NCBI RefSeq assembly: GCF_001655005.1
Contig: NZ_LXET01000009.1
Span: 43,706 to 107,705, forward strand
Length of the DNA: 64,000 nt
Direction of reading: 5' to 3'
Source of the DNA: Hafnia paralvei ATCC 29927
GTDB taxonomy: Bacteria > Pseudomonadota > Gammaproteobacteria > Enterobacterales > Enterobacteriaceae
The notes beneath the pieces were generated by a model, which ran no database searches, was not told the origin of the DNA, and saw only the letters and a program-made list of their open reading frames with translations. This document shows positions 27,076-34,688 of the stretch, piece by piece (position 1 is the stretch's first letter; every line of letters starts with the position of its first letter). The position numbers and the translations under genes were made by a program.

Positions 27076-27618
27076 TTATTGGTAAGTCAGCGTAAAATCA
27101 CTGGTTGCGTTAGCATCACCGGTGGTTGCAACGCCATAGGCTTGATAGTTAGCTGTGAAATAAAGCGATTGTGATGCGATACTTGGCGTTAACGTGATAG
27201 AGCTTGATGCTACGTTAGGTTTAATATCCACGCCTTTTGAATCGGCGACTTCAATACCCACATTCGTGGCCACAGTGCCGGCAGCGGTGCCATCTGGAGA
27301 TGAAATGTTAAACAAGGCATCTTTTCCAGCAGGACTTGATCCACCAAATGTTACCGTGACTGATTTAGCCGCAGCGGAACAATTCAGCAAATCAATTTGG
27401 AAGTTCTTAGCTGTCGATTTCAGCCCTGATGCGTTCAGGTCAGCGGCAGGCACTGTACCTAAATCAACAACCTGATTTGATGAAGGAATAGAAACGCTAC
27501 ACGGCGCATCTGAAATCTTACCTTTAAAATTGACAGTACCATCGGCAGCCATTACGGATGCAGATGCCAAACCAGCTAAAGACAATGCTAAGCAAAATGT
27601 AGTTTTCTTGAATGACAT
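27076..27618 (-). CDS. Major fimbrial subunit (FimA-like pilin), operon gene 1
   Basis: 180-residue pilin with a clean signal peptide (KKTTFCLALSLAGLASASVMA), mature start ADGTVNFKGKISDAPCSVSI, the partner cysteine in FQIDLLNCSAAAKSVTVTFGG, and the C-terminal donor-strand motif ATSDFTLTYQ. First gene of the operon, strong pilin composition (Ala, Ser, Thr, Val rich) and closest match to FimA/type 1 shaft subunits, so it should be the polymerising rod protein. Preceded by a 590-base regulatory region. Confidence 0.9.
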   Translation of the reverse strand: MSFKKTTFCLALSLAGLASASVMAADGTVNFKGKISDAPCSVSIPSSNQVVDLGTVPAADLNASGLKSTAKNFQIDLLNCSAAAKSVTVTFGGSSPAGKDALFNISSPDGTAAGTVATNVGIEVADSKGVDIKPNVASSSITLTPSIASQSLYFTANYQAYGVATTGDANATSDFTLTYQ

Positions 27619-28207
27619 AAAAATTTCCTTATAACCTATACTGAAAGTCCAATCATTTGGACGATTTTATTTTGTTGCATTAAACAACACGGGACTAATA
27701 TCAAGCCTAATCATTTCCTAAGACTGAGTTCGTTGACCGAACAGAGCAGAAAGAGCGACATTCACGATTAACTCAAATTGAATTAATTGACTCGGTAAAT
27801 GCTAAGCGTGATTTGGCTCAGATATTAAATAACTAATCGACTTCTTTCGTAACTGGGCCATATGTTATTCCTTTTTTTTCTTTTGCAAAGAGTCCAAAAA
27901 TAGACTGTTGTTATTTTGGGTGAAACAACAAGGCGAAATGAATTGTTGATTAATTTATAAATAGAAAAAATAAATCCGCATTTAAAAAAATCAATAAAAT
28001 CAACGTCATTTTTCAGCGCTTGTTGCATGGGTAATTAATTCGTTAAATCCACTTAATATTGAATTAATTTATGCTTTACACATTCAGCCTGTAAAAGAAT
28101 GCGTATCTGAATGTATTAGCGAAAGCTTTAAACCTGTTTTTTAGAAAAAATATTCTATATAGCGAGGGGAGGCGCAGCTCCCCACTATCTTAAACTCATG
28201 CGATGCA
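27619..28207 (-). promoter_or_regulatory. Upstream region of the fimbrial operon, shared with the decayed operon
   Basis: 589 A/T-rich bases without a credible gene. Two blocks recur upstream of the ruined second operon at the same spacing: a T-tract plus AGAGTCCAAAAATAGAC block (27865-27905, like 31180-31220) and an AATATTGAATTAATTTAT block (28055-28072, like 31371-31388), about 150 bases apart in both places. This implies a conserved control region. I see no phase-variation inverted repeats. A GGGGAG-N6-CTCCCC hairpin (28166-28183) lies just after the LysR-type gene and may end it. Confidence 0.55.
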
Positions 28208-29113
28208 TCATTGGGCGGATAAAACAGAAATAATATCACCCGCAATACTCGAGATTGGGGATGATTTGTCATAGATTAAATGTATGGATATTGACGGCAT
28301 CTTTTTTCCTTGATCAAGCGCGGTGACATTGAACGAAGGTGAAAATTTCTCATATAACCATTGGGGCATGACACCCAGTTTGTCCGAGTTTTCGATAATC
28401 GACAGCAATGCAAAGTAAGAATCGCTCTTTAATAATGTTATATTTTCACCAAGCGCTTGCCGAATTGCTACGTGTTGCTGAGTAAATTTGTCATCTGGCG
28501 TTTCAAAAGTGACAAATGTCTCAGCGCTGAAATCCTTGTTGATAAGCTTGTCCATTCTTGGATGCTGCTGGGAACAAAACAAATACATAGGCTCGTCTAA
28601 AACGGGAACGCAAATCATCGATCGGCTAGAGTTAGGTTTAAGCGCAAAAAACAGATCGTTCATCCGCAGCCTAACGCCGTGGATGTTATTTTTAGCGTCA
28701 GAAAAATTGCTTCTATGAATTATTTCGCAACTGGGATTTTTCGCCCATATGGCATTCGACACCTTTGGCAGCAGCCGAACAGAGATATAGGGGGAGCAAT
28801 GAATCGCTATTTTATTAAAATAATCGTTTTGACCAAATGAATTCACGTTGTTAACTAACTTATCAACGTCATCCTGTAATGATATAAACAGTTCTTGGGC
28901 TGTTTTTGTCGGCGATAGAACCAATCCATCTCTTAGGAAAAGCGGATCACCAAAGTGATACTTAAGTTTAGCTAAAGCATTAGATACCGCGGTGGTTGAA
29001 ATGCCGAGCGTTATACCTGCCTTAGTGATACTTTGATGAATAAATATCTCAATAAAAATAGGTAAAAGGTTAAGGTCTAACTTTTTGTTGGTGTTTTTAT
29101 CCTTAGAATTCAT
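28208..29113 (-). CDS. LysR-type transcriptional regulator, fimbrial-flanking copy 2
   Basis: 301-residue LysR-family regulator, paralogous throughout to the gene at 19755-20678: both share KKLDLNLLPIFIEI, SITKAGITLG, STTAVSNAL and HFGDPLFLR in the helix-turn-helix, and CEIIHRSNFSD and VRLRMNDLFF in the sensor domain. It sits upstream of the intact fimbrial operon and downstream of the divergent IprA-like gene, so the operon is enclosed by the two copies. Control of fimbriae by both is plausible but not shown by the sequence. Confidence 0.85.
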   Translation of the reverse strand: MNSKDKNTNKKLDLNLLPIFIEIFIHQSITKAGITLGISTTAVSNALAKLKYHFGDPLFLRDGLVLSPTKTAQELFISLQDDVDKLVNNVNSFGQNDYFNKIAIHCSPYISVRLLPKVSNAIWAKNPSCEIIHRSNFSDAKNNIHGVRLRMNDLFFALKPNSSRSMICVPVLDEPMYLFCSQQHPRMDKLINKDFSAETFVTFETPDDKFTQQHVAIRQALGENITLLKSDSYFALLSIIENSDKLGVMPQWLYEKFSPSFNVTALDQGKKMPSISIHLIYDKSSPISSIAGDIISVLSAQ

Positions 29114-29243
29114 AATGTCCTCTGAACGTCATTTATTATCTCAGCGTAAAATAACCTGATATGCAGGTGCGTAAGCAATAGACAAAAACGGCTATGCTAT
29201 AATTTCGTGTGTACAATCCTATACATCATGTGGTGAAAACATA

Positions 29244-29912
29244 ATGCGTGAGTTTGAGACTAATATGACGGTTGGCTCCTCAGTTCAACCGATGGCTAAG
29301 CCTCTTAAGGCAATCAGTAGGCTGATGTCGCTCTTTCGCACAGAGTCAGTCCCACTTGTTTTTGAAAACGAGGATTGCATCGTCAGGTTGCATAACCCAT
29401 CGGGCGAATTACACGTTCTTCTCGTCGTAGAAGGCTTAGTTGATGCGTATCGCACTTCTGATGAACTCCTTTTCGCTACCGCGGCTGCTCCCGCAATCTT
29501 CGGTATGCAGGGCTCGGCTTATCGTTATGATATGTATACATTTCAATCTAATCCCGACAGCAAACTAGAAACATTGCCGCTAACGCGAGCCATTGAACTG
29601 GTGGCGCAGCACGGTCTCCTAGAAGACCTGTTGGCTTATCAAATTTATTTTAATGACTATCAGGCTTATCGAAATAACTTACTCATTAATAAATCAGCCT
29701 ACGAAATTGTTTGTGCATTGCTTTTTGAACTTGAAAAAATTCCCGCCGATAAACGGGCTCATATCAGCGTGCTAAATTTTATTCTTGCACGTAGCCATCT
29801 GGCACGTAGCGGGATTATGAAAATACTCGCTAATTTACGGCAAGGTCTTTACATCAATATTGAAAATGGAAAGTTAATTAGCATTATTCGTAAATTCCCT
29901 AAAGAATATTGA
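29244..29912 (+). CDS. IprA/YaiV-family winged-helix regulator
   Basis: 222-residue protein with a cNMP-binding-like N-terminal half and a C-terminal winged helix. The last ~50 residues (ISVLNFILARSHLARSGIMK, then LRQGLYINIENGKLISIIRK) line up with E. coli IprA (YaiV), including the closing FPKEY versus LPSEY. IprA is known as an inhibitor of peroxide resistance; relatives often lie near fimbrial genes, and a fimbrial role is my inference. The start is uncertain: ATGs at 29244, 29265 and 29292 are all in frame. Transcribed away from LysR copy 2 and towards the broken pilin. Confidence 0.7.
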   Translation: MREFETNMTVGSSVQPMAKPLKAISRLMSLFRTESVPLVFENEDCIVRLHNPSGELHVLLVVEGLVDAYRTSDELLFATAAAPAIFGMQGSAYRYDMYTFQSNPDSKLETLPLTRAIELVAQHGLLEDLLAYQIYFNDYQAYRNNLLINKSAYEIVCALLFELEKIPADKRAHISVLNFILARSHLARSGIMKILANLRQGLYINIENGKLISIIRKFPKEY

Positions 29913-29934
29913 TATATTTTCTCAGATTAGTTCT

Positions 29935-30345
29935 TTATTGATAAGTCAATGACAATTCAACGAGCCCAGAAACAGCGCCCACTTGTGCGTTGCCTTTTGG
30001 CGTGATCATTCGGGTTTTAAGGCGTATGTGGCAGCATGTCACTCAGCTCAATAGCCACATTTTGTGTATTTGCAGCGTAGGACAATTAACTCGCTCAATG
30101 TAAAATGGCATCGACTGACCAGCGCTGCCGGCGTCATGCATATCTGCAGAGCGCATTTTTCCTAAATGAACGCTGTTAGTGTCGCTAGAAGGATTGATAA
30201 CAGTAGAGACCGATTCCGTTATGGTTGCAGAAATATTAACCTCAGCATTATCCCCCTGAATAGAAGGTTCTTCGGTATATCCACATTCGGATAATGCCAG
30301 CGGGAAAAATAGCGTTAGCCACTGAGAGCAAGCCCTGTTAAACAT
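29935..30345 (-). pseudogene. Broken fimbrial pilin
   Basis: Remnant of a pilin of the second fimbrial locus. The 5' part reads as a signal peptide and mature start (AEVNISATITESVSTVI, then ERVNCPTLQIH) in a frame that stops at 30043. A second frame continues with NTQNVAIELSD, and a third ends NAQVGAVSGLVELSLTYQ with a stop at 29935, a perfect pilin donor-strand tail. The middle ~40-60 residues between the second Cys and the tail are missing, and the first Cys is replaced (ESVSTV). At least two frame changes plus an internal deletion make it non-functional. Confidence 0.8.
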
Positions 30346-30365
30346 ACTATCGTCCTTGTGCTAGC

Positions 30366-30908
30366 TTATTTGTAGGAAAAGGCCACGTTGATAACTGAAG
30401 ACACTCTGCCCGGTGTGACGCCGCCAGATTTTGTATACAGGCGTGCCGACAGCGGTATTAATGCGGCGCCGGTTTCAATAGGTATATCTATCACCTCATT
30501 ATTTCTTATTGGGTCGGTGCTGCCACTGGGTTTCAATTGCACGCTCACGTTTGTGGCTGCTCCCGTTCCTGTATCCATATTTAAGAAGCTACCAGCGCCA
30601 CCGTTGGGATCGGGGGGGCCAGTAAACGTCATCAAAACTTCCGTGGTTCCTGCAGGGCAATTGGCTAATTTTATCGTTGCCGTCGACGTCATCTCTGACC
30701 ATGCAGTATAAACATTGGCGCTTTCTAGCGTCGACGCTTCAATATTTCCCAAGGGAATGGTGAGGTTAGGCGATAGAACCACACAGGGGGAGGCCACGAC
30801 GTTTGCTGTCACCATCACGGCGGTCTGATCACCGGCAGCACTCGCTGTTGATGAGAGCGCGGCGAGTAAAAATAACCCACTCGTTGATTTCCAAAGTCTA
30901 TTTTTCAT
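30366..30908 (-). CDS. Fimbrial minor pilin, survivor of the second operon
   Basis: 180 residues from the ATG at 30908 (the frame is open further upstream, but that codes for a pilin tail scrap in another frame). It has a signal peptide ending STASAA, the pilin Cys in NVVASPCVVLSPNLTIPLG, its partner in IKLANCPAGTTEVLMTFTG, and the C-terminal strand SSVINVAFSYK. It appears intact but lies in a locus whose usher and chaperone are gone; it could only be used with the intact system at 23.5-27.6 kb. Resembles the subunits at 20850 and 21397. Confidence 0.78.
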   Translation of the reverse strand: MKNRLWKSTSGLFLLAALSSTASAAGDQTAVMVTANVVASPCVVLSPNLTIPLGNIEASTLESANVYTAWSEMTSTATIKLANCPAGTTEVLMTFTGPPDPNGGAGSFLNMDTGTGAATNVSVQLKPSGSTDPIRNNEVIDIPIETGAALIPLSARLYTKSGGVTPGRVSSVINVAFSYK

Positions 30909-30939
30909 GGTAATTCGTAACCTAATGAATGGATAAAAA

Positions 30940-30990
30940 TTATTTAACGGTATAGGCAACCGTTGTGACACCGATGACGGTCCCCAGCGA
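30940..30990 (-). pseudogene. Pilin C-terminal tail fragment
   Basis: Sixteen to eighteen codons in an open frame reading GTVIGVTTVAYTVK followed by a stop at 30940-30942: the donor-strand end of another pilin or adhesin. It is joined directly to the usher scrap, so a deletion removed everything in between. Confidence 0.6.
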
Positions 30991-31155
30991 TGATGCTGTC
31001 TTTTAAGTGTCCTTCGCGTTGTAAAATGGGTACCGCTGAATAGGGCTGTACAAAATGTAGTTCGCTACCATCTTCTTCTTTGATGGTGACATCTAAATCA
31101 CCGCTGTCTCGATATTTAATAAAGATTGGCTCAGTAATTAAATGATGAGTCGGAA
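30975..31155 (-). pseudogene. Usher gene fragment
   Basis: About 50 codons on the minus strand read SGDLDVTIKEEDGSELHFVQ then PYSAVPILQREGH. This is plainly paralogous to GGDLTVKIKEEDGSTQTFIQ then PYSSVPILQREGH in the intact usher (DNA near 25040-25160). No start, no barrel ends, no stop of its own. It is the only trace of the second operon's usher. Confidence 0.8.
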
Positions 31156-31164
31156 TATGTCCTC

Positions 31165-31400
31165 ATTCCTGAGTGCAATATATTCCTTTTTTTATTTTTG
31201 AAAAGAGTCCAAAAGTAGACCGAAATCGAGATGTGGAAATAAAGAGGGGAGTCAAGTGTTTTACTTAATTCAATAAATTGCCTGGCTAAATATGTTGTCA
31301 AAAAAAAGAGAATAATTAATAGGATAGGTGTGCTCTTTTATGTTCCAAAATATTTATTTAGGGAAAGTGAATATTGAATTAATTTATACTTACTGCTGGG
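31165..31400 (-). promoter_or_regulatory. Duplicated fimbrial control region of the decayed operon
   Basis: Carries the same two sequence blocks as the control region of the intact operon (31180-31220 and 31371-31388) with the same ~150-base spacing and orientation. It now leads straight into the usher scrap, since the major pilin and chaperone genes are gone. Confidence 0.55.
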
Positions 31401-31530
31401 GGCGGTGAAAATATCTGCGTTGAAGGGTGTTATTTTGCGGCAGCGGGATTGATTAAGGGAGGAATTGCCCAAGGGTTAATTGGGCATACATTAACTTAAC
31501 TGATTGCTGATCCTTCAGCACGGCGAAATT

Positions 31531-32364
31531 TTATTGCTCAATCTCTTTAGGCCGCAGAGACGGCTGGGTGAAATATTGTTTGTCATCCCAACGTAACATC
31601 GTTAGCTCTCCCCCCCAGCAGCAGCCCGTATCGAGAGCATAAACCTGCGATGGTGTCCCTTTACCCTGCAATGATGCCCAGTGACCGAAAGCAATGGAGT
31701 ATCCGGCATCCAGCACTTTGCTGGGCAAATCAAACCATGGTTTAAGAGGGGACGGCGCTTCACCTGGCGCATCTTTGCAGATCATGTCCAGTTCACCGCC
31801 AGGGAAACAATAGCGCATGCGGGTCAGCGCATTGGTAGAAAAGCGCAGGCGCTGAAGTCCGGTTAAACCGTCAATCCAGCTGTTGGGCATATCACCGTAC
31901 ATGGCATTTAAAAATAACGGATAGCTGTCACTGCTGAGTACGGCTTCAACTTCACGGGCGCATAGCTGTGCGGTAGCAATATCCCACTGGGGGCTGATAC
32001 CCGCATGGGCCATCACCAGTTTTAGCTTATCATCAACCTGCAGGATGGGCTGACGGCGTAACCAATTGATCAGGCTATCTGCATCAGGGGCATCCAGCAG
32101 CGGAGTAATTTGATCTTTGGGCTTATTACGGCTGATGCCTGCGTAGACCGCTAAAAGGTGTAAATCATGGTTGCCCAACACCATGCGAACGCTGTCGCCT
32201 AATGACTGTACGTAGCGCAGAACCTCTAGGGAGTCAGGGCCGCGGGCGACTAAGTCCCCGGTTAACCACAGCGTATCCTTAGCAGGATCAAAATCAGCTT
32301 GTTCCAATAGCGCCCGTAGCTCTGCGTAGCAACCGTGGACATCGCCAATCAATAATGTAGACAT
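31531..32364 (-). CDS. apaH: Symmetrical Ap4A hydrolase
   Basis: Splits diadenosine tetraphosphate (Ap4A) into two ADP and can act on Np4-capped RNA 5' ends. It is a metallophosphoesterase with the full signature: GDVHGC (residues 7-12), GDLVARGPDS, and GNHDLH. 277 residues, close to E. coli (about 280). Last gene of the surA-pdxA-rsmA-apaG-apaH run, 57 bases after apaG. A ~620-base tract of fimbrial debris separates it from folA's side; in E. coli folA and apaH are neighbours. Confidence 0.97.
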   Translation of the reverse strand: MSTLLIGDVHGCYAELRALLEQADFDPAKDTLWLTGDLVARGPDSLEVLRYVQSLGDSVRMVLGNHDLHLLAVYAGISRNKPKDQITPLLDAPDADSLINWLRRQPILQVDDKLKLVMAHAGISPQWDIATAQLCAREVEAVLSSDSYPLFLNAMYGDMPNSWIDGLTGLQRLRFSTNALTRMRYCFPGGELDMICKDAPGEAPSPLKPWFDLPSKVLDAGYSIAFGHWASLQGKGTPSQVYALDTGCCWGGELTMLRWDDKQYFTQPSLRPKEIEQ

Positions 32365-32421
32365 TCAAACCCTTCTTACTTGCTGCTCTGTCGCAACTCA
32401 AAATATTTTGTGAATATACAA

Positions 32422-32799
32422 CTAGTTAATTAGAGTTGGGATTGCTAAACGAAATACGGGAATCGCAATACGGAACTCCTGACCCTGATGGTCAATCATT
32501 TCATAATGACCTTCCATTGTGCCGCAAGGCGTTTCAATAATGGCACCGCTGGTGTATTGGAACTCATTGTTGGGCAAAATCAGTGGCTGTTCACCGATGA
32601 CGCCTTCGCCCTGAACTTCCGTCTGACGTCCGTTACCATTGGTAATCAGCCAGTAACGCCGCAGGAGCTGCACATTGAATCGTCCTAGATTCCTGATGGT
32701 GATGGTATATGCAAAAACAAAACGCTCTTCATCTGGAAGTGATTGGGTTTCGGCATAGGCACTTTGTACCTGAACACACACACGAGGTGAATCAATCAT
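32422..32799 (-). CDS. apaG: ApaG (CorD-like) protein
   Basis: 125-residue ApaG/F-box-associated (DUF525) beta-sandwich protein. Conserved segments are VCVQVQSAYAETQSLPDEERFVFAYTITIRN, RRYWLITNGNGRQTEVQGEGVIGEQPLI and the GAIIETPCGTMEGHYEMID loop. Linked to Co/Mg physiology in Salmonella (corD); biochemical role unclear. Length matches E. coli. Middle of the rsmA-apaG-apaH operon. Confidence 0.95.
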   Translation of the reverse strand: MIDSPRVCVQVQSAYAETQSLPDEERFVFAYTITIRNLGRFNVQLLRRYWLITNGNGRQTEVQGEGVIGEQPLILPNNEFQYTSGAIIETPCGTMEGHYEMIDHQGQEFRIAIPVFRLAIPTLIN

Positions 32800-32875
32800 A
32801 ATGTACGGCTCCCGTTATGACGTTGTCAGCGAGACCTATACCCTCATCGATTAAACGAAAAGGGCATTACACCCA

Positions 32876-33688
32876 CTATTCTGGCGATTTTTCGCATAGC
32901 CAGTTGGCGAGCTTGCAATAGTTTTCAACAGAGATGTTCTCTGCGCGCTGGGCTGGATCGATCCCCAACTCGGTCAATTGCTCTGGTGTGAACAGGTGAC
33001 CTAAGCTATTACGCACGGTCTTGCGGCGCTGATTAAATGCTTCAGTGGTAATACGGCTGAGCACACGGATATCTTTGACCGGATGCGGAATGGTCGCGTG
33101 TGGGATCAGCCGAACCACGGCCGAGTCAACTTTTGGCGCTGGACGGAATGCTGTTGGCGGCACTTCCAATACAGGAATGACCTGACAATAGTATTGTGCC
33201 ATGACGGTCAAACGACCATAGGCCTTGCTGTTTGGGCCAGCAACCAGACGGTTCACTACCTCTTTTTGCAACATGAAATGCATGTCGCTGATAGCACCAG
33301 TATAGGTGAAGAGGTGGAACATCAAAGGGGTTGAGATGTTATAGGGTAAATTACCAAATACGCGCAGCGGCTGGCCGAGTTCTTGAGACAGCTCGCCAAA
33401 ATCAACGGTCATCGCATCTTGCTGGCGAATGTTTAATTTACTGCTGATGAATGGGTGAGTCGCCAGTCGAGCCGCCAAATCGCGGTCAAGCTCGATGACC
33501 GTCATTTTATCCATGCGATCGGCAACAGGTTCGGTCAATGCGCCCAATCCCGGGCCGATTTCCACCACTGCCTGACCTGGCATTGGATGAATAGCGGACA
33601 CAATGCTATCGATCACATATTGATCGGTAAGGAAGTTTTGTCCGAAACGTTTACGAGCCAGATGGCCTTGGTGAACTCTGTTATTCAT
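32876..33688 (-). CDS. rsmA: 16S rRNA (adenine 1518/1519-N6) dimethyltransferase
   Basis: KsgA: dimethylates the two adjacent adenines in helix 45 of 16S rRNA, a late 30S assembly step. SAM-binding motif I is VVEIGPGLGALTEP (residues ~43-56), motif IV is NLPYNIS, and the target-site motif DFGELSQ precedes it. 270 residues against 273 in E. coli. Its ATG overlaps the end of pdxA by eight bases. Confidence 0.97.
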   Translation of the reverse strand: MNNRVHQGHLARKRFGQNFLTDQYVIDSIVSAIHPMPGQAVVEIGPGLGALTEPVADRMDKMTVIELDRDLAARLATHPFISSKLNIRQQDAMTVDFGELSQELGQPLRVFGNLPYNISTPLMFHLFTYTGAISDMHFMLQKEVVNRLVAGPNSKAYGRLTVMAQYYCQVIPVLEVPPTAFRPAPKVDSAVVRLIPHATIPHPVKDIRVLSRITTEAFNQRRKTVRNSLGHLFTPEQLTELGIDPAQRAENISVENYCKLANWLCEKSPE

Positions 33689-34688
33689 TACTGTTATTTA
33701 TCATTTTAATAGCGAGATTTAATGCTGTTCTGAAACTACCAACATCAGCGAGGCCAGTAGCAGCCAGATCCAGCGCGGTGCCGTGATCGACAGAGGTGCG
33801 TATAAACGGCAACCCCAGAGTAATATTCACAGCGCGGCCGAAGCCTTGGTATTTTAACACCGGTAAGCCCTGATCGTGATACATCGCCAAAACCGCATCG
33901 GCGTGCGCCAAATATTTAGGCTGGAAAAGTGTATCTGCAGGTAAAGGCCCAATGAGATGAAGACCTTTTTGACGCAACGATTCTAGCGTCGGAATAATCA
34001 CATCGATCTCTTCACGCCCCATATGGCCGCCTTCACCTGCGTGTGGATTAAGGCCACAGACATAGATTTGCGGTTCACGAATGCCAAACTTGGTGCGTAA
34101 ATCGTGATTAAGAATAGTGATGACTTCATCGAGCGTTTGCGCCGTGATCGCTGCGGGAACCTCCAACAGAGGAAGGTGCGTCGTGGCTAGGGCGACACGC
34201 AGTTCTTCGGTCGCCAGCATCATCACCACGCGTGCGCAGTGGCTGCGATCGGCAAAGAATTCGGTATGTCCGGTAAATGGCACTCCGGCATCATTAATAA
34301 TGCCTTTGTGTACTGGCCCAGTGATTAAGGCGGCAAACTCACCGCTGAGACAGCCATCGCACGCACGCGCCAGAGTGTCGACAACGTAAGTACCGTTATT
34401 GACATCTAACTGACCCGCGACAGCTTGGCTGTGTAGCGCGATTGGTAAAATCGTCAGTGTATTTGCATCTTGTGGGCGTGCAGGTTCATGAGGCTGATAT
34501 TCGCGCAACGTTAATGGCAACTTTAACCATTGGGCGCGTTCAAGCAACAAGGCCGGATCGGCGCACACTACAAGCTCCGCAGGCCATGCCTGTTGAGCGA
34601 GAGCGATAACCAGATCCGGCCCGACCCCGGCGGGTTCGCCGGGGGTTATGACGACACGAAACGTGTCATGTGAACTATTACTGGGCAT
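33681..34688 (-). CDS. pdxA: 4-hydroxythreonine-4-phosphate dehydrogenase
   Basis: NAD-dependent enzyme of the pyridoxal-5'-phosphate pathway; oxidises 4-phosphohydroxy-L-threonine. Metal-binding and substrate motifs are visible: TPGEPAGVGPDL, TGHTEFF, CGLNPHAGEGGHMGREE and YHDQGLPVLKY, followed by RTSVDHGTALDLA. I chose the ATG at 34688 (MPSNSSHDTFRVVITPGEP), which lies within the last codons of surA. In-frame ATGs at 34697 and 34700 are possible alternatives. 335 residues. Confidence 0.95.
   Translation of the reverse strand: MPSNSSHDTFRVVITPGEPAGVGPDLVIALAQQAWPAELVVCADPALLLERAQWLKLPLTLREYQPHEPARPQDANTLTILPIALHSQAVAGQLDVNNGTYVVDTLARACDGCLSGEFAALITGPVHKGIINDAGVPFTGHTEFFADRSHCARVVMMLATEELRVALATTHLPLLEVPAAITAQTLDEVITILNHDLRTKFGIREPQIYVCGLNPHAGEGGHMGREEIDVIIPTLESLRQKGLHLIGPLPADTLFQPKYLAHADAVLAMYHDQGLPVLKYQGFGRAVNITLGLPFIRTSVDHGTALDLAATGLADVGSFRTALNLAIKMINNSNE

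Noticed and set aside
27825..28028. 67-codon minus-strand open frame upstream of the major pilin
   Set aside because: It lies across the conserved control-region blocks, is A/T-driven in composition and has no ribosome site.
27619..28207. fimS-type invertible promoter element
   Set aside because: No pair of long inverted repeats flanking a promoter was seen, and no FimB/FimE-type recombinase gene is in the window.
31003..31155. A complete small gene
   Set aside because: The translated segment is a clear internal piece of a fimbrial usher without start or stop; called a pseudogene fragment instead.
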